Shown piece by piece: positions 43,784-52,583 of a stretch of DNA of 64,000 nucleotides; the stretch's first letter is position 1; each line of letters opens with the position of its first letter. The notes beneath the pieces were generated by a model. It made no database searches. It had not been told where the DNA came from and saw only the letters and a program-made list of their open reading frames with translations. The translations under genes and the position numbers were made by a program. Origin of the DNA: an uncultured Lachnospiraceae bacterium (GTDB lineage: Bacteria > Bacillota > Clostridia > Lachnospirales > Lachnospiraceae); NCBI GenBank assembly GCA_947632515.1, contig CANRPO010000001.1, positions 186,001 through 250,000 of the forward strand. Reading direction: 5' to 3'.

Positions 43784-45241
43784 TCAGCCCGCAGCCACAG
43801 CGCAGAAGAAATCCACGATGGGCTGGGAGTAAACGCCGAACAAAACGATAAAGAAGGTAAACACAAACAGCGGTACGAGCATCTTCCAGTTCGGATCTTT
43901 GACCCCGTCCAGCGTACTGTAGTCAAAGTCCTTGCCGGGGAAGAACGCCCGCACGACCACCGTCAGCATATAGATGGCTGTGAGCAGCGCCGAGATCAGC
44001 AGGCAGACGATACCGAACCAGGCGACCGTGTTGCCGCTGTCTATCGCTGCGGACGCGAGGTTCCATTTACTGATGAAACCCGCCAGTCCGGGCACGCCCA
44101 TCAGGGCGAGGGCCGATACGGTAAAGACGCCGAAGACGCAAGGCATCCTGTAGCCCATGCCGTCCAGTTCATGCACATAATTGCGCCCGGTCTGATGGAT
44201 GATCGCGCCTGCGCAGAAGAAAGAGGCGATCTTCATCACGGCGTGGAATACCAGGTGCGACAGCGCCGCCGCCATGCCGAGGGGCGTCATGATCGCCGCG
44301 CCGAACAGGATATAAGAAAGATTGCTGATGGTGGAGTAGGCCAGCCGTCTTTTCAGGTGCGTCTCCTTGACGGCGCGGCTGCAGCCGTACACGATGGTAA
44401 ACATGGTGATGAGCATCACCACGTCCTGCGCCCAGGTGCCGCGCAGAAAATCTGTGCCAAAACTATAATAAGTCAATCTGATAATGGCAAATGCGCCGGA
44501 CTTGACGACGGCTACAGCGTGAAGGAGCGCCGTGACCGGGGTAGGCGCAACGCTCGCCTGCGGCAGCCATGAGTTAAAAGGGCAGACCGCAGCCTTGACG
44601 CCGAATCCCATAAAGGCAAGCACGTAGATCAGCAGCAGTACATTGGTGCGGTCCCCGATCTTGGCAAGATCGAGAACGCCGCCAAGAACGAAGTCGGTGG
44701 ATCGTCCGTAGACGATGATCATGATCAGGCCGATAAAGGCGAACGCCGCGCCGCCCAGCGAGTAGTACAGATATTTGCGGCTGGCCAGGATCGCCTCTCT
44801 GGTCAGGGTGTGCATGACGAGGGGCACGGTGACCAGAGTGAGCAGCTCATAGAAGAAGTACATTGTCAGCAGATTGGAGGCCAGCGCGATACCGAGTGTG
44901 ACGCCGTAGGTCATCGTATAGAACAGGAAAAAGATCTTCTCGTGCTCTTCCTTCGTCATGTACTCGAATGCGTACAGTGTGGCTAAGGGCCACAGCGCGG
45001 AGACAAGGCCGGAGAAGACCATGCCGGGGCCGTCCACCATGAAACTGATGGACAGATCGCCCGTAAAATGCGCCAGTAAGAAGGTGCTGGCGGGGTGGTT
45101 GAACAGCAGATACCAGACCAGAATGCTGTTCAGTATGACGGCGCATTCCAAAAAGATCTCCCAGTGGCGTCTCTTGCGAAAAGGGATCCACACGGAGAGG
45201 ATTCCCGCTATAAAAGGAATTAAAATTACCAGTAGAATCAT
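43784..45241 (-). CDS. NuoM/MrpD-like antiporter subunit (485 aa)
   Basis: ATG at 45241 with GGAGG 7 bases upstream; longer frames lack a site. About 14 helices. Key residues kept: MYFFYELLTLVTVPLVMH (Glu) and GFGVKAAVCPFNSWLPQASV (Lys). Compared with its paralogues the PxHxWLPxAHP loop is altered to PFNSWLPQAS. Third antiporter subunit of the operon, 43 bases after the 488-aa paralogue. Confidence 0.85.
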   Translation of the reverse strand: MILLVILIPFIAGILSVWIPFRKRRHWEIFLECAVILNSILVWYLLFNHPASTFLLAHFTGDLSISFMVDGPGMVFSGLVSALWPLATLYAFEYMTKEEHEKIFFLFYTMTYGVTLGIALASNLLTMYFFYELLTLVTVPLVMHTLTREAILASRKYLYYSLGGAAFAFIGLIMIIVYGRSTDFVLGGVLDLAKIGDRTNVLLLIYVLAFMGFGVKAAVCPFNSWLPQASVAPTPVTALLHAVAVVKSGAFAIIRLTYYSFGTDFLRGTWAQDVVMLITMFTIVYGCSRAVKETHLKRRLAYSTISNLSYILFGAAIMTPLGMAAALSHLVFHAVMKIASFFCAGAIIHQTGRNYVHELDGMGYRMPCVFGVFTVSALALMGVPGLAGFISKWNLASAAIDSGNTVAWFGIVCLLISALLTAIYMLTVVVRAFFPGKDFDYSTLDGVKDPNWKMLVPLFVFTFFIVLFGVYSQPIVDFFCAVAAG

Positions 45242-45284
45242 TTCATCCTCCGTTCCAGAGCATTGGTCATCTCGATTACCGCGC

Positions 45285-46751
45285 TCACATGATGCGGCTG
45301 ACAAAGTACGTCAGCCAGTTCACAAGCTGCGTGGGGAAAAGCCCGATCAGGACGGACAAAATCGTCATGACCGCAATCGGTATCGTCATGAAAGGGGAAG
45401 GTTCCCGTTTCGTCAAATGTTCATAATCGTAGTCGGCGCCGGGCAGAAATCCCCGGATCGTGAGCGGCAGCAGATAGCCAGCCGTCAGGAGCGCGCTGAC
45501 GAGCAGGACGGCCGGACCGAGCCAGCGGAATACCGGGATCGCGCCGGAGAGACTGCCGACAGCGAGATACCATTTGCTGACAAAGCCGCCCGTGGGCGGA
45601 ATGCCGATCAGCCCCAGAGAGACGATGGTGTAGCACCACATGGTAAGCGGCATCTCCTTGCCGATCCCCCGCATCTCGTCCACCCGGGTCTTCCCGGTCG
45701 TGTAGATGATCGCGCCGGCGCAGAGGAACAGCGTCGCTTTGATCAGGCCATGGGCGAGCACATGCAGCAGAGAACCTGTCACGGCCTCCCCTCCCATGAT
45801 CGCCAGACCGAACAGAATGTAGGAGAGCTGGCTCACGGTGGAGTAAGCCAGTCTCTTTTTCAGGACGGGTTCACGGTAGGCCAGCATCGACCCCATGAAT
45901 ATCGTGAGCAGCGTCAGTACGAGCCATGCGGTCTGCACCCAGGTGCCCCGCAGGAAGTCCGGGCCAAAAATGTAGTAGACTGTGCGGATGATCGCCAGCA
46001 CCCCCGCCTTGACGATGACGGCGGAGAGCACCGCGGACGCGGGAGCCGGAGCCACCGGATGGGCTGTCGGCAGCCAGGCGTGCAGAGGAAACATGCCCGC
46101 CTTGACGCCGAATCCGACGATCATGGCGAATGCGGCGATCAGCAGGATCCCCGTGTGGGCGGCGGCCCCGCTCAGCACGCCTCCGGCGGTAAAGGTCAGA
46201 GTCTCGCAGCTGCGGCTGACGAAGAAGACGCCGAACAGCGCCATATACGCGCCGCACATGGAGAAGAACAGATATTTTAACCCCGCCATGATCGCCTCGC
46301 GGCTGCCGTTGTGCAGCACAAGGGGCATGGAGGTCAGCGTCAGCATCTCAAAAAACAGATAAAAGGTGATGAGGTTCCCGGCAAAACACAAGGCGTTCAG
46401 CACGCCGAACACGATCAGGTAAAAGCCGTAGCAGCGCTTTTCCTTCGTCTCGTGTCGCATGTACTCGAAGGAGAAGAACCCCGCGCACATGAGGATGATC
46501 AGTGTGATGTAGGAGAACAGGACGCTCATCTCGTCGATGGCAAAGACGATCGGGAGCGTCTTAGTCAGGTAAAATAGAGTGAAAGAGTCCCCGTATGCCG
46601 CAAAGAGCGCGGCGACGACCGAAACGCCCGTCAGAAGGAGAAAGCAGGCCGTGACGATCAGCAGACTCTTTCTCTCTGCGAACTCTCTCCTGACCAGAAG
46701 ATAAACACCGGCAAGAATCGGTACAAGTACGGATAAAAGTATGAAATACAT
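45285..46751 (-). CDS. NuoM/MrpD-like antiporter subunit (488 aa)
   Basis: About 14 membrane helices. FYLFFEMLTLTSMPLVLH carries the TM5 Glu; GFGVKAGMFPLHAWLPTAHP the TM7 Lys; ASAVLSAVIVKAG follows. GGAGGTG site 5 bases upstream. Second of four paralogues; together they would give four ion paths per complex if all assemble. Confidence 0.85.
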   Translation of the reverse strand: MYFILLSVLVPILAGVYLLVRREFAERKSLLIVTACFLLLTGVSVVAALFAAYGDSFTLFYLTKTLPIVFAIDEMSVLFSYITLIILMCAGFFSFEYMRHETKEKRCYGFYLIVFGVLNALCFAGNLITFYLFFEMLTLTSMPLVLHNGSREAIMAGLKYLFFSMCGAYMALFGVFFVSRSCETLTFTAGGVLSGAAAHTGILLIAAFAMIVGFGVKAGMFPLHAWLPTAHPVAPAPASAVLSAVIVKAGVLAIIRTVYYIFGPDFLRGTWVQTAWLVLTLLTIFMGSMLAYREPVLKKRLAYSTVSQLSYILFGLAIMGGEAVTGSLLHVLAHGLIKATLFLCAGAIIYTTGKTRVDEMRGIGKEMPLTMWCYTIVSLGLIGIPPTGGFVSKWYLAVGSLSGAIPVFRWLGPAVLLVSALLTAGYLLPLTIRGFLPGADYDYEHLTKREPSPFMTIPIAVMTILSVLIGLFPTQLVNWLTYFVSRIM

Positions 46752-46763
46752 GTCGTCACCTCC

Positions 46764-48257
46764 CTACGCAAACATGGCAAGCCCCTGTCGGATCATATCG
46801 ACGACAGGCTGCGAACTGATACCCAGCATCACATTCAGAACGATAAAGGCTGTCAGGACGACGGCGTACACGGGCCTGTCGCGGAAGGTCACGCTCGGGT
46901 AGGGCGTGTCCTCCACGGGCGTGTAGATACGGATCACCGTCTTCATGAAGTAGATCGCGTTCAGGATCGTGCTGATGCCGAGGACGATCAGGGCGGGCAG
47001 CATCTTCGCGTGGTTCTGCACGGCCGCCTGCGCGAACAGCAGCTTGCTGATAAAGCCGGAGAACAGCGGCACGCCGACCATCGCCAGAGAGCCCACCGTG
47101 AAGGCGACGCCCGCCCAGCGGTTCCGGTAGCCGGAGCCTGTCAGCTCGATAAACTGGCGGTTTCTGCCGGACACGTCGGTCAGGCCCACCGCCGCGATGA
47201 ACAGCAGCGACTTGGTGGCCGCATGGGACAGGATGTGGAAGACGCTGGCCGTCATCCCGGCCTCCGTCCCCATGCCGAACCCCATGTAGATGTACCCGAT
47301 CTGCGCCACGGAGGAGAAGGCGATCATCCTGCGAATGTCGTTTTCGCGGATGGCGCTCGTGGAGCCGAAGATCATGCCCATCAGGCCGAATAAAAACAGA
47401 ATGTCGATAATGCGCGTGTCGTGGTATATGTCGAAACCGATCACACGGTATATGATCTTGATGAGCAGAAAAATATATCCCTTCGATACCAGGCTGGACA
47501 GCACGGCGGCGGAGGAGACGGTGGAGTAGCCGTAAGCGTCCGGCAGCCACGCGTGGAAGGGAAAGAGCGCGCTCTTGATGCACAGTCCCACGGACATGAG
47601 CACGATCGATACGATGAGAGGGATCGTGTATTCTCCCTCCGCTACGATCAGCGCTACGGATTCCTTGATGTTGCTCATTAAGAGATGCCCCGTCAGATCG
47701 TAGAGCATGCACAGGCCCAACAGCAGCATGCCGGAACCCAGCAGACTCATGATCATATAGCGGACGGCGGCCTCGATGGTGCGCCCGTTCTGGCGTATCA
47801 TGATCAGGCCGCAGGCGGAGATGGTGTTGATCTCCACGAATACATAGGCGGTGAACATATCGTTGGTGTAGACTAACGCCAACAGGGAGCTGAGCAGCAG
47901 ATCCATCAATACATAGTAGAGATAGAGCTTGCCCTCCTCCACGCCCTGCAGGAGTTTATGTCTGCCGCCGAATAGAGAGAGCAGCATGATGATGCAGAAG
48001 AAGAGCGCGATCAGCGATTCCAATACGCCGGCGCGGATCTCATTGCCCCAAGGCGCCGGGAACCGGCCCATCACATAGACGAAGGAAGCCCCGGTGGAGA
48101 GCGTGTACAGCAGTGTACATGCGCTGAGGACCGTGTTGGTCACAAGGAGTCCCGTGTTGACCAGCATGGCGGCCTTGCCGCGGAGTCCCGAGCTGATGAT
48201 CCCGGCAAACAGGCAGAGCATGATAGAGATACAGGGAAAGTTCCGCACAAAATCCAT
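46764..48257 (-). CDS. mrpD: MrpD-like antiporter subunit (497 aa)
   Basis: ATG at 48257 overlaps the mrpC stop (TGATG). AFVFVEINTISACGL-type Glu is seen in YVFVEINTISACGLIM, and the Lys in CIKSALFPFHAWLPDAYG; YSTVSSAAVLSSLVSKGYIF follows. Its place directly after mrpC is that of mrpD in Mrp operons. Na+/H+ exchange across the membrane is the expected role. Confidence 0.87.
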   Translation of the reverse strand: MDFVRNFPCISIMLCLFAGIISSGLRGKAAMLVNTGLLVTNTVLSACTLLYTLSTGASFVYVMGRFPAPWGNEIRAGVLESLIALFFCIIMLLSLFGGRHKLLQGVEEGKLYLYYVLMDLLLSSLLALVYTNDMFTAYVFVEINTISACGLIMIRQNGRTIEAAVRYMIMSLLGSGMLLLGLCMLYDLTGHLLMSNIKESVALIVAEGEYTIPLIVSIVLMSVGLCIKSALFPFHAWLPDAYGYSTVSSAAVLSSLVSKGYIFLLIKIIYRVIGFDIYHDTRIIDILFLFGLMGMIFGSTSAIRENDIRRMIAFSSVAQIGYIYMGFGMGTEAGMTASVFHILSHAATKSLLFIAAVGLTDVSGRNRQFIELTGSGYRNRWAGVAFTVGSLAMVGVPLFSGFISKLLFAQAAVQNHAKMLPALIVLGISTILNAIYFMKTVIRIYTPVEDTPYPSVTFRDRPVYAVVLTAFIVLNVMLGISSQPVVDMIRQGLAMFA

Positions 48258-48631
48258 CACAGCCCCTCCTTCCGCAGTTGTTTGGAGATCTGATCCAGGT
48301 CAAGGGTATGGTAACGCCTGTAGAGACGGATCGTGAGGGCCAGCATCAGCGCCGACACGGATACGGAAACAACGATACCCGTCAGCACAAGTCCGCTGGG
48401 GATCGGGTTGATATACGCCTCGACGCTCTGCACGCCGTTTGCCACGATGGGGGCTACGCGTCCCCTGATATAGCCTTTTTCCGCAAGAAAAAGGTAGATC
48501 GCGGTATCCATGATATTCAGCCCGATGATCTTCTTGATCAGATTGGGCTGCAGGAGCAGATTGCCGAAACCGATCCCGAAGAGGATCATGGCCACCGCCT
48601 CGCCGTAATTCACAAACAGATTCGCTCCCAT
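48257..48631 (-). CDS. mrpC: MrpC/NuoK-like antiporter subunit
   Basis: 124 residues, three helices, NuoK-like: AMILFGIGFGNLLLQPNLIK, GLNIMDTAIYLFL and PIPSGLVLTGIVVSVSVSAL, with a polar basic C-terminus. AGGAGG site upstream and one base after the mrpB-like stop. Part of the core Mrp complex. Confidence 0.88.
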   Translation of the reverse strand: MGANLFVNYGEAVAMILFGIGFGNLLLQPNLIKKIIGLNIMDTAIYLFLAEKGYIRGRVAPIVANGVQSVEAYINPIPSGLVLTGIVVSVSVSALMLALTIRLYRRYHTLDLDQISKQLRKEGL

Positions 48632-48632
48632 A

Positions 48633-49595
48633 TCAAAGTCCTCCTCTTCTGAACAGCGCGTAGAAAGCGTACATGGTGCACGCCACCTCCAGCCCGACGC
48701 AGACGTTGATGGGAAGAATGATGCCGCTGCTCAAAATGTGTCCCGGAATGCCGAGCGGAATATGATCGTCTATGCCGTTCGCCCCCATCATATAGAAGTA
48801 AGTGCCGATCAGGCCGTACATACACAGCGCGGTGATCTTGGCGATCTTATACACATGTTCGTCGAAGAACCGCTGCGTCTTTTGGAAACCGAAGGCGGCC
48901 ACATACAGGATCAGGCCGGAGCCCATGACGGCGCCCCCGGAGAAACCGCCTCCCGGAGACAGATGCCCGTTCAGGATGATGTAGATGCCGAAAATGAAGA
49001 TGACCGGGCAGAGGACGAAGGCCACGCCCTGCAGGATCGTGTCGTTTTTCGGCTCATAGCGGCGGTCGTTCATGACGGCCTGTTTCTTCAGGATGGCGTC
49101 GTCCAGCATCAGCAGGATCATGACGCAGCAGGTGGCGATAAACAGCACGTTCGTCTCGCCGAAGGTATCGAAGGCCCTGTAAGTGAGGATCATGCCGGAC
49201 ACGATGTTGAGCGCGCCCGTCTCCTGCAGACCCGATTCGATATAGCGCTCGGAGACGACGTTGTTGACAGGATTGTCCGCGTTGCCGTTGGGCGGCAGAC
49301 AGGACACGGTCAAAAGCAGGACGCCCACCAGCGCGATACAGAAGAAGATCGCCACAGCCACATAGATCCGGTGGAATATCCGCGACGCCTTGTTCTGTTC
49401 CCCGTCGTAGATCCTGTCGCGGATCATCTCGGATTCGCGCATACGCTCGGTGATCGTCTCCTCGGGGATCACGGTTTCCCGCTGCGCCTTCATCTCCACT
49501 TCGCCCACATAGGGGTCCTTGCTGCCGGACAGCCAGCGGAAGAACCGGAAAGCGGAAGTTTTTTCATATTCCTCCTGCGGTTTCAGTTTACTCAT
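48633..49595 (-). CDS. mrpB: MrpB-domain subunit with MbhE-like N-terminal part
   Basis: 320 residues; ATG at 49595 overlaps the stop of the DUF4040 gene by 8 bases. A charged 90-residue cytoplasmic N-terminus, one helix (VAIFFCIALVGVLLLTVSCL), then ETGALNIVSGMILTYRAFDT and FGETNVLFIATC (MbhE/MbhF-like), and the MnhB/MrpB domain FGIYIILNGHLSPGGGFSGG. In Mbh/Mrp complexes these parts are often separate proteins, so this is a fusion. Membrane subunit of the antiporter. Confidence 0.82.
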   Translation of the reverse strand: MSKLKPQEEYEKTSAFRFFRWLSGSKDPYVGEVEMKAQRETVIPEETITERMRESEMIRDRIYDGEQNKASRIFHRIYVAVAIFFCIALVGVLLLTVSCLPPNGNADNPVNNVVSERYIESGLQETGALNIVSGMILTYRAFDTFGETNVLFIATCCVMILLMLDDAILKKQAVMNDRRYEPKNDTILQGVAFVLCPVIFIFGIYIILNGHLSPGGGFSGGAVMGSGLILYVAAFGFQKTQRFFDEHVYKIAKITALCMYGLIGTYFYMMGANGIDDHIPLGIPGHILSSGIILPINVCVGLEVACTMYAFYALFRRGGL

Positions 49596-49866
49596 GCTCT
49601 TCCGCCTCCTTCTTTGGCTGTTCCTTCTCAATATCTATCGCCTGGATCTTTTTGAGCGTGGCAAAGAAAAGAATGCTCGTCACGCCTGCGCCTACGGCGG
49701 CCTCCGTGATCGCCAGGTCGGGCGACTCTAAACACATCCACAGGATAGACATCACCAGACTGTAGGACATATAGATCAGTATGGAATTTAACAGATGCTT
49801 GGAAAAGCTCACGGAGATCGCACACACGATCAGAAATCCCATCAACATACATTGAAACAGCGTCAT
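49588..49866 (-). CDS. DUF4040/MbhD-like subunit
   Basis: 92 residues, three helices: FQCMLMGFLIVCAISVSFSK, ILIYMSYSLVMSILWM and ESPDLAITEAAVGAGVTSIL, the last being the DUF4040 hallmark that corresponds to the C-terminal part of MrpA in other species. ATGA overlap with the preceding mrpG. Ends in a charged tail. Confidence 0.85.
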   Translation of the reverse strand: MTLFQCMLMGFLIVCAISVSFSKHLLNSILIYMSYSLVMSILWMCLESPDLAITEAAVGAGVTSILFFATLKKIQAIDIEKEQPKKEAEEHE

Positions 49867-50276
49867 ACCGCACCGCCTTTCTCCTCGTCGGACGAATCGC
49901 TCCCGCCCTGTGCATCCGTTTCTCTAAACTCCGCCTCCAGCGTCTCAAGATCCGGGTAGATCGCGCAGTGCGCCTCCAGATTCTCATTGGTCGCGACTTC
50001 CAATCGCGAGAGCATGTGGGACGACACCGGAGAGGCGAACCAGAGGAATATGATGATCAGCAGCAGTTTGAGGGAGGTAAAGTTGACTCCCGAAAAAATA
50101 ATCAGGCCAAGCAGACACGAGCCAATGCCGAGGGTATCGCCCATCGCCGCCGCGTGCATCCTGTTCAGCACATAGCGAAAGTGGAATATGCCGAAGATCT
50201 CCGTAAAGAAGATGAAAAGACCGCAGGCCAGAAGAGCGCTCCCCGCGATCAGTCTGATCCATTCAAAAATTCCCAT
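49863..50276 (-). CDS. mrpG: MrpG/MnhG antiporter subunit
   Basis: 137 residues; ATG at 50276 with GGGAGGTG upstream, overlapping mrpF by 14 bases. Three helices: SALLACGLFIFFTEIFGIFH, RYVLNRMHAAAMGDTLGIGS (the MrpG motif with the conserved RxHAAxxxDT pattern) and LKLLLIIIFLWFASPVSSHM. A long acidic C-terminal tail. Confidence 0.88.
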   Translation of the reverse strand: MGIFEWIRLIAGSALLACGLFIFFTEIFGIFHFRYVLNRMHAAAMGDTLGIGSCLLGLIIFSGVNFTSLKLLLIIIFLWFASPVSSHMLSRLEVATNENLEAHCAIYPDLETLEAEFRETDAQGGSDSSDEEKGGAV

Positions 50277-50601
50277 TGGAAACACCTCCCTCGTCACTGC
50301 CGTTGTCTTCGGGTTTCTGCGTCTTGTGCAGTCTCTCCTCATAGACGCCGATGTACACCTTGGATAAGATGACGACGGCAAGGAAACTGATCATGGCGTA
50401 GATCAGGCACACGTCCACCAGATAACCCTCGTTCAGCATCAGGGCAAGCACCGAAATGATGACCATGACCATTGTGCCCATCATATTCACCGCCACGAGA
50501 CGATCCGCTATACGGGGTCCCCTGACCGCGCGGATCAGGCAGGCAAACAGCATGGCCGCCAGTATAATCAATGTGCCGATATAGATGTAGTGATATATCA
50601 T
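50263..50601 (-). CDS. mrpF: MrpF/MnhF antiporter subunit
   Basis: 112 residues. ATG at 50601 is chosen because AAAGGA lies 9 bases upstream; a TTG at 50610 is too close. Three helices with the family motif RAVRGPRIADRLVAVNMMGT and DVCLIYAMISFLAVVILSK. Hydrophilic tail encodes the mrpG ribosome site. Confidence 0.87.
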   Translation of the reverse strand: MIYHYIYIGTLIILAAMLFACLIRAVRGPRIADRLVAVNMMGTMVMVIISVLALMLNEGYLVDVCLIYAMISFLAVVILSKVYIGVYEERLHKTQKPEDNGSDEGGVSNGNF

Positions 50602-50666
50602 CGCAATCAATCCTTTGCTTAGGTTGTTTTATATATGCGCCGCCGCGCCGTTCGCGTTTCGCGGCG

Positions 50667-51131
50667 TCACGTTACATGTTCGATCCGTTCCAACAGTTTG
50701 ACAAACACCGAGGCGTCGATGCCTCTTGCCAGCTCCTTGTCCAGACAGTGTACCACATACTCGTCGTCCTTCAGACTTACGGTGATCGTGCCGGGGGTCA
50801 GCGTGATGGAGTTGGCGAGGAGCACCCTGGCAAACTTAGACTGCAGCGTGGTGGTAAAGTGGATCACCACCGGTTCAAATTCGTATTTTGCCGAGTAGAT
50901 GATCCTGAAAACGGCGGCGTTCGCCTTGAGGATCTCTTTTACAAGCACAAAGATATAGTGGAGAATCAAAAAGAATCTCTTGCACATGACAAGATCGTTT
51001 CGGGGCTTATAATCCAGAAATTTGCAGATAAACCAATACATCGCCCCGGCGATCACCAGTCCGAACGCGGCGATCTCAGGGGTAAATTGTCCGTTAAAAA
51101 TAATCCAGATCAGGAAAAAAATCACAAACAT
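50667..51131 (-). CDS. mrpE: MrpE/MnhE antiporter subunit
   Basis: First gene of the ten-gene operon. 154 residues: two N-terminal helices (FVIFFLIWIIFNGQFTPEIA), VFVLVKEILKANAAVFRII, and a cytoplasmic domain with the typical LANSITLTPGTITVSLKDDE. GGAAGGAG 8 bases before the ATG. MrpE is important for Mrp complex assembly in Bacillus. Confidence 0.9.
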   Translation of the reverse strand: MFVIFFLIWIIFNGQFTPEIAAFGLVIAGAMYWFICKFLDYKPRNDLVMCKRFFLILHYIFVLVKEILKANAAVFRIIYSAKYEFEPVVIHFTTTLQSKFARVLLANSITLTPGTITVSLKDDEYVVHCLDKELARGIDASVFVKLLERIEHVT

Positions 51132-51195
51132 GTATGGGATCTCCTTCCGAAAATTCTTTACCTATTTAAAATGCGGAAACTCATTGACCGTTGAA

Positions 51196-51223
51196 ATTAT
51201 ATACCATCGGCAAAAAATGTCAA
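51196..51223 (-). promoter_or_regulatory. promoter of the mrp operon
   Basis: On the minus strand TTGACA (51223-51218), 16-base spacer, TATAAT (51201-51196). Start near 51189, about 58 bases before the mrpE ATG. Confidence 0.7.
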
Positions 51224-51303
51224 GTGGCTTACGGACCCTCTGCGAAAAAAATCGAGACCGGACATCCCCGAAAAATTTTGCGCAGAAATTTACAGAAAAA
51301 GAG

Positions 51304-51334
51304 TTGACAAATAGCCGCGCGGTGATAATATAAT
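51304..51334 (+). promoter_or_regulatory. promoter of the sulfur amino acid operon
   Basis: TTGACA at 51304-51309; -10 either TAATAT at 51326-51331 (16-base spacer) or TATAAT at 51329-51334 (19-base spacer). Divergent from the mrp promoter. Confidence 0.6.
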
Positions 51335-51343
51335 ATATTTATA

Positions 51344-51366
51344 ATTCCTATATGATAAATAGGAAT
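51344..51366. promoter_or_regulatory. inverted repeat, probable operator
   Basis: ATTCCTAT and ATAGGAAT, 7 bases apart, lie just downstream of the promoter and 19 bases before the ATG at 51386, positioned to block transcription. Arms with TAGGAAT resemble sites of CymR/Rrf2-type cysteine regulators, fitting the genes downstream; this is an inference. Confidence 0.5.
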
Positions 51367-51385
51367 AAGAGCGGAGAAGAAAGGT

Positions 51386-52540
51386 ATGACGAGGATGAAT
51401 TACAGGACAGATACAGTGTGTATTCACGGACAGGGCAGCAGAGAGGCGATAGAGACGACGGGAGCCATCAGCTTTCCGATCTATCAGACGGCGGCGTACG
51501 CGCATCCGGGCGTCGGGCGGAGCACGGGCTATGACTACAACAGAGTGCAGAACCCCACCAGAAAAGAGGCGGAGCGGATCGTGACGGACTTGGAACACGG
51601 TGTGGATACGATCTCCTTCGCCACGGGGATGGCGGCGGTCAGCGCATTCATGGAGCTGTTTGCGCCCGGAGATCATGTGGTGGCGACGGACGATCTGTAC
51701 GGCGGCGTGATCAGACAATTCCGCAACGTGAACGAGAAGAACGGCATGGAGTTCACCTATGTGGACACCTCGGATCTTTCTGCGGTGGAGGCGGCGGTGC
51801 GGGAGAACACAAAGCTCCTATATATAGAGACGCCCACAAATCCCATGATGCAGGTGACGGACATCCGCGCGGTCAGTGAGATCGCGAAAAAACACGGCTG
51901 TCTGCTGGCGGTGGACAACACGTTCCTGACGCCCTATTTTCAGAATCCCCTCGATCTGGGAGCGGATGTGGTGATCCACAGCGCCACCAAATATCTGGAG
52001 GGACACAACGACACGCTGGGCGGATTCATCGTGGCAGGCAATGAGGAGATCGCAGAGCGGATGCGGCAGATGGTGAAGACTACGGGAGCGTGCCTCGCGC
52101 CCTTCGACGCGTGGCTGATCCTGCGGGGGATGAAGACGCTGTCCGTGCGGATGGAGAAACATCAGGAGAACGCGCTGGCGATCGCGCGGTGGCTTACCGG
52201 ACAGCCAAAGGTAAGAGGGGTATTTTACAGCGGGCTGCCGGATCATCCGGGCTATGCGGTGGCACAGAGACAGTGCCGGGGATACGGCGGCATGCTGACT
52301 TTTCATGTGGATTCTCAGGAGACGGCGCACAGGGTGTTAGAGCGGGTGAAACTGATCAAGTTCGCCGAGAGTCTGGGCGGTACGGAGAGCCTGATGACCT
52401 ATCCCTTCACACAGACCCACGCCGACGTGCCGGACGAGAAGAGGCGGGCCAACGGGATCGACGAGACGACGCTGCGCATGTCCGTGGGAATTGAGAATGT
52501 GGAGGATCTAATCGCGGATCTGGCACAGGCGCTGGCATAG
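51386..52540 (+). CDS. trans-sulfuration PLP enzyme (cystathionine gamma-synthase/lyase family)
   Basis: 384 residues. Cys/Met-metabolism PLP fold: SFPIYQTAAYAHPGVG, YDYNRVQNPTRKEAERIVTD, FATGMAAVSAFMELF, YIETPTNPMMQVTDI, AVDNTFLTPYFQNPLDLGAD and the Schiff-base lysine in HSATKYLEGHND near residue 204. The C-terminus KFAESLGGTESLMTYPFTQT with HADVP is typical. Whether it is a synthase (MetB/MetI) or gamma-lyase cannot be told from motifs alone. Forms an operon with the PatB/MalY-like gene 43 bases downstream. Confidence 0.9.
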   Translation: MTRMNYRTDTVCIHGQGSREAIETTGAISFPIYQTAAYAHPGVGRSTGYDYNRVQNPTRKEAERIVTDLEHGVDTISFATGMAAVSAFMELFAPGDHVVATDDLYGGVIRQFRNVNEKNGMEFTYVDTSDLSAVEAAVRENTKLLYIETPTNPMMQVTDIRAVSEIAKKHGCLLAVDNTFLTPYFQNPLDLGADVVIHSATKYLEGHNDTLGGFIVAGNEEIAERMRQMVKTTGACLAPFDAWLILRGMKTLSVRMEKHQENALAIARWLTGQPKVRGVFYSGLPDHPGYAVAQRQCRGYGGMLTFHVDSQETAHRVLERVKLIKFAESLGGTESLMTYPFTQTHADVPDEKRRANGIDETTLRMSVGIENVEDLIADLAQALA

Positions 52541-52583
52541 CGTTTGCCATTTTGCGCACGCCTGAGAAACGGAGGAAGAGACG

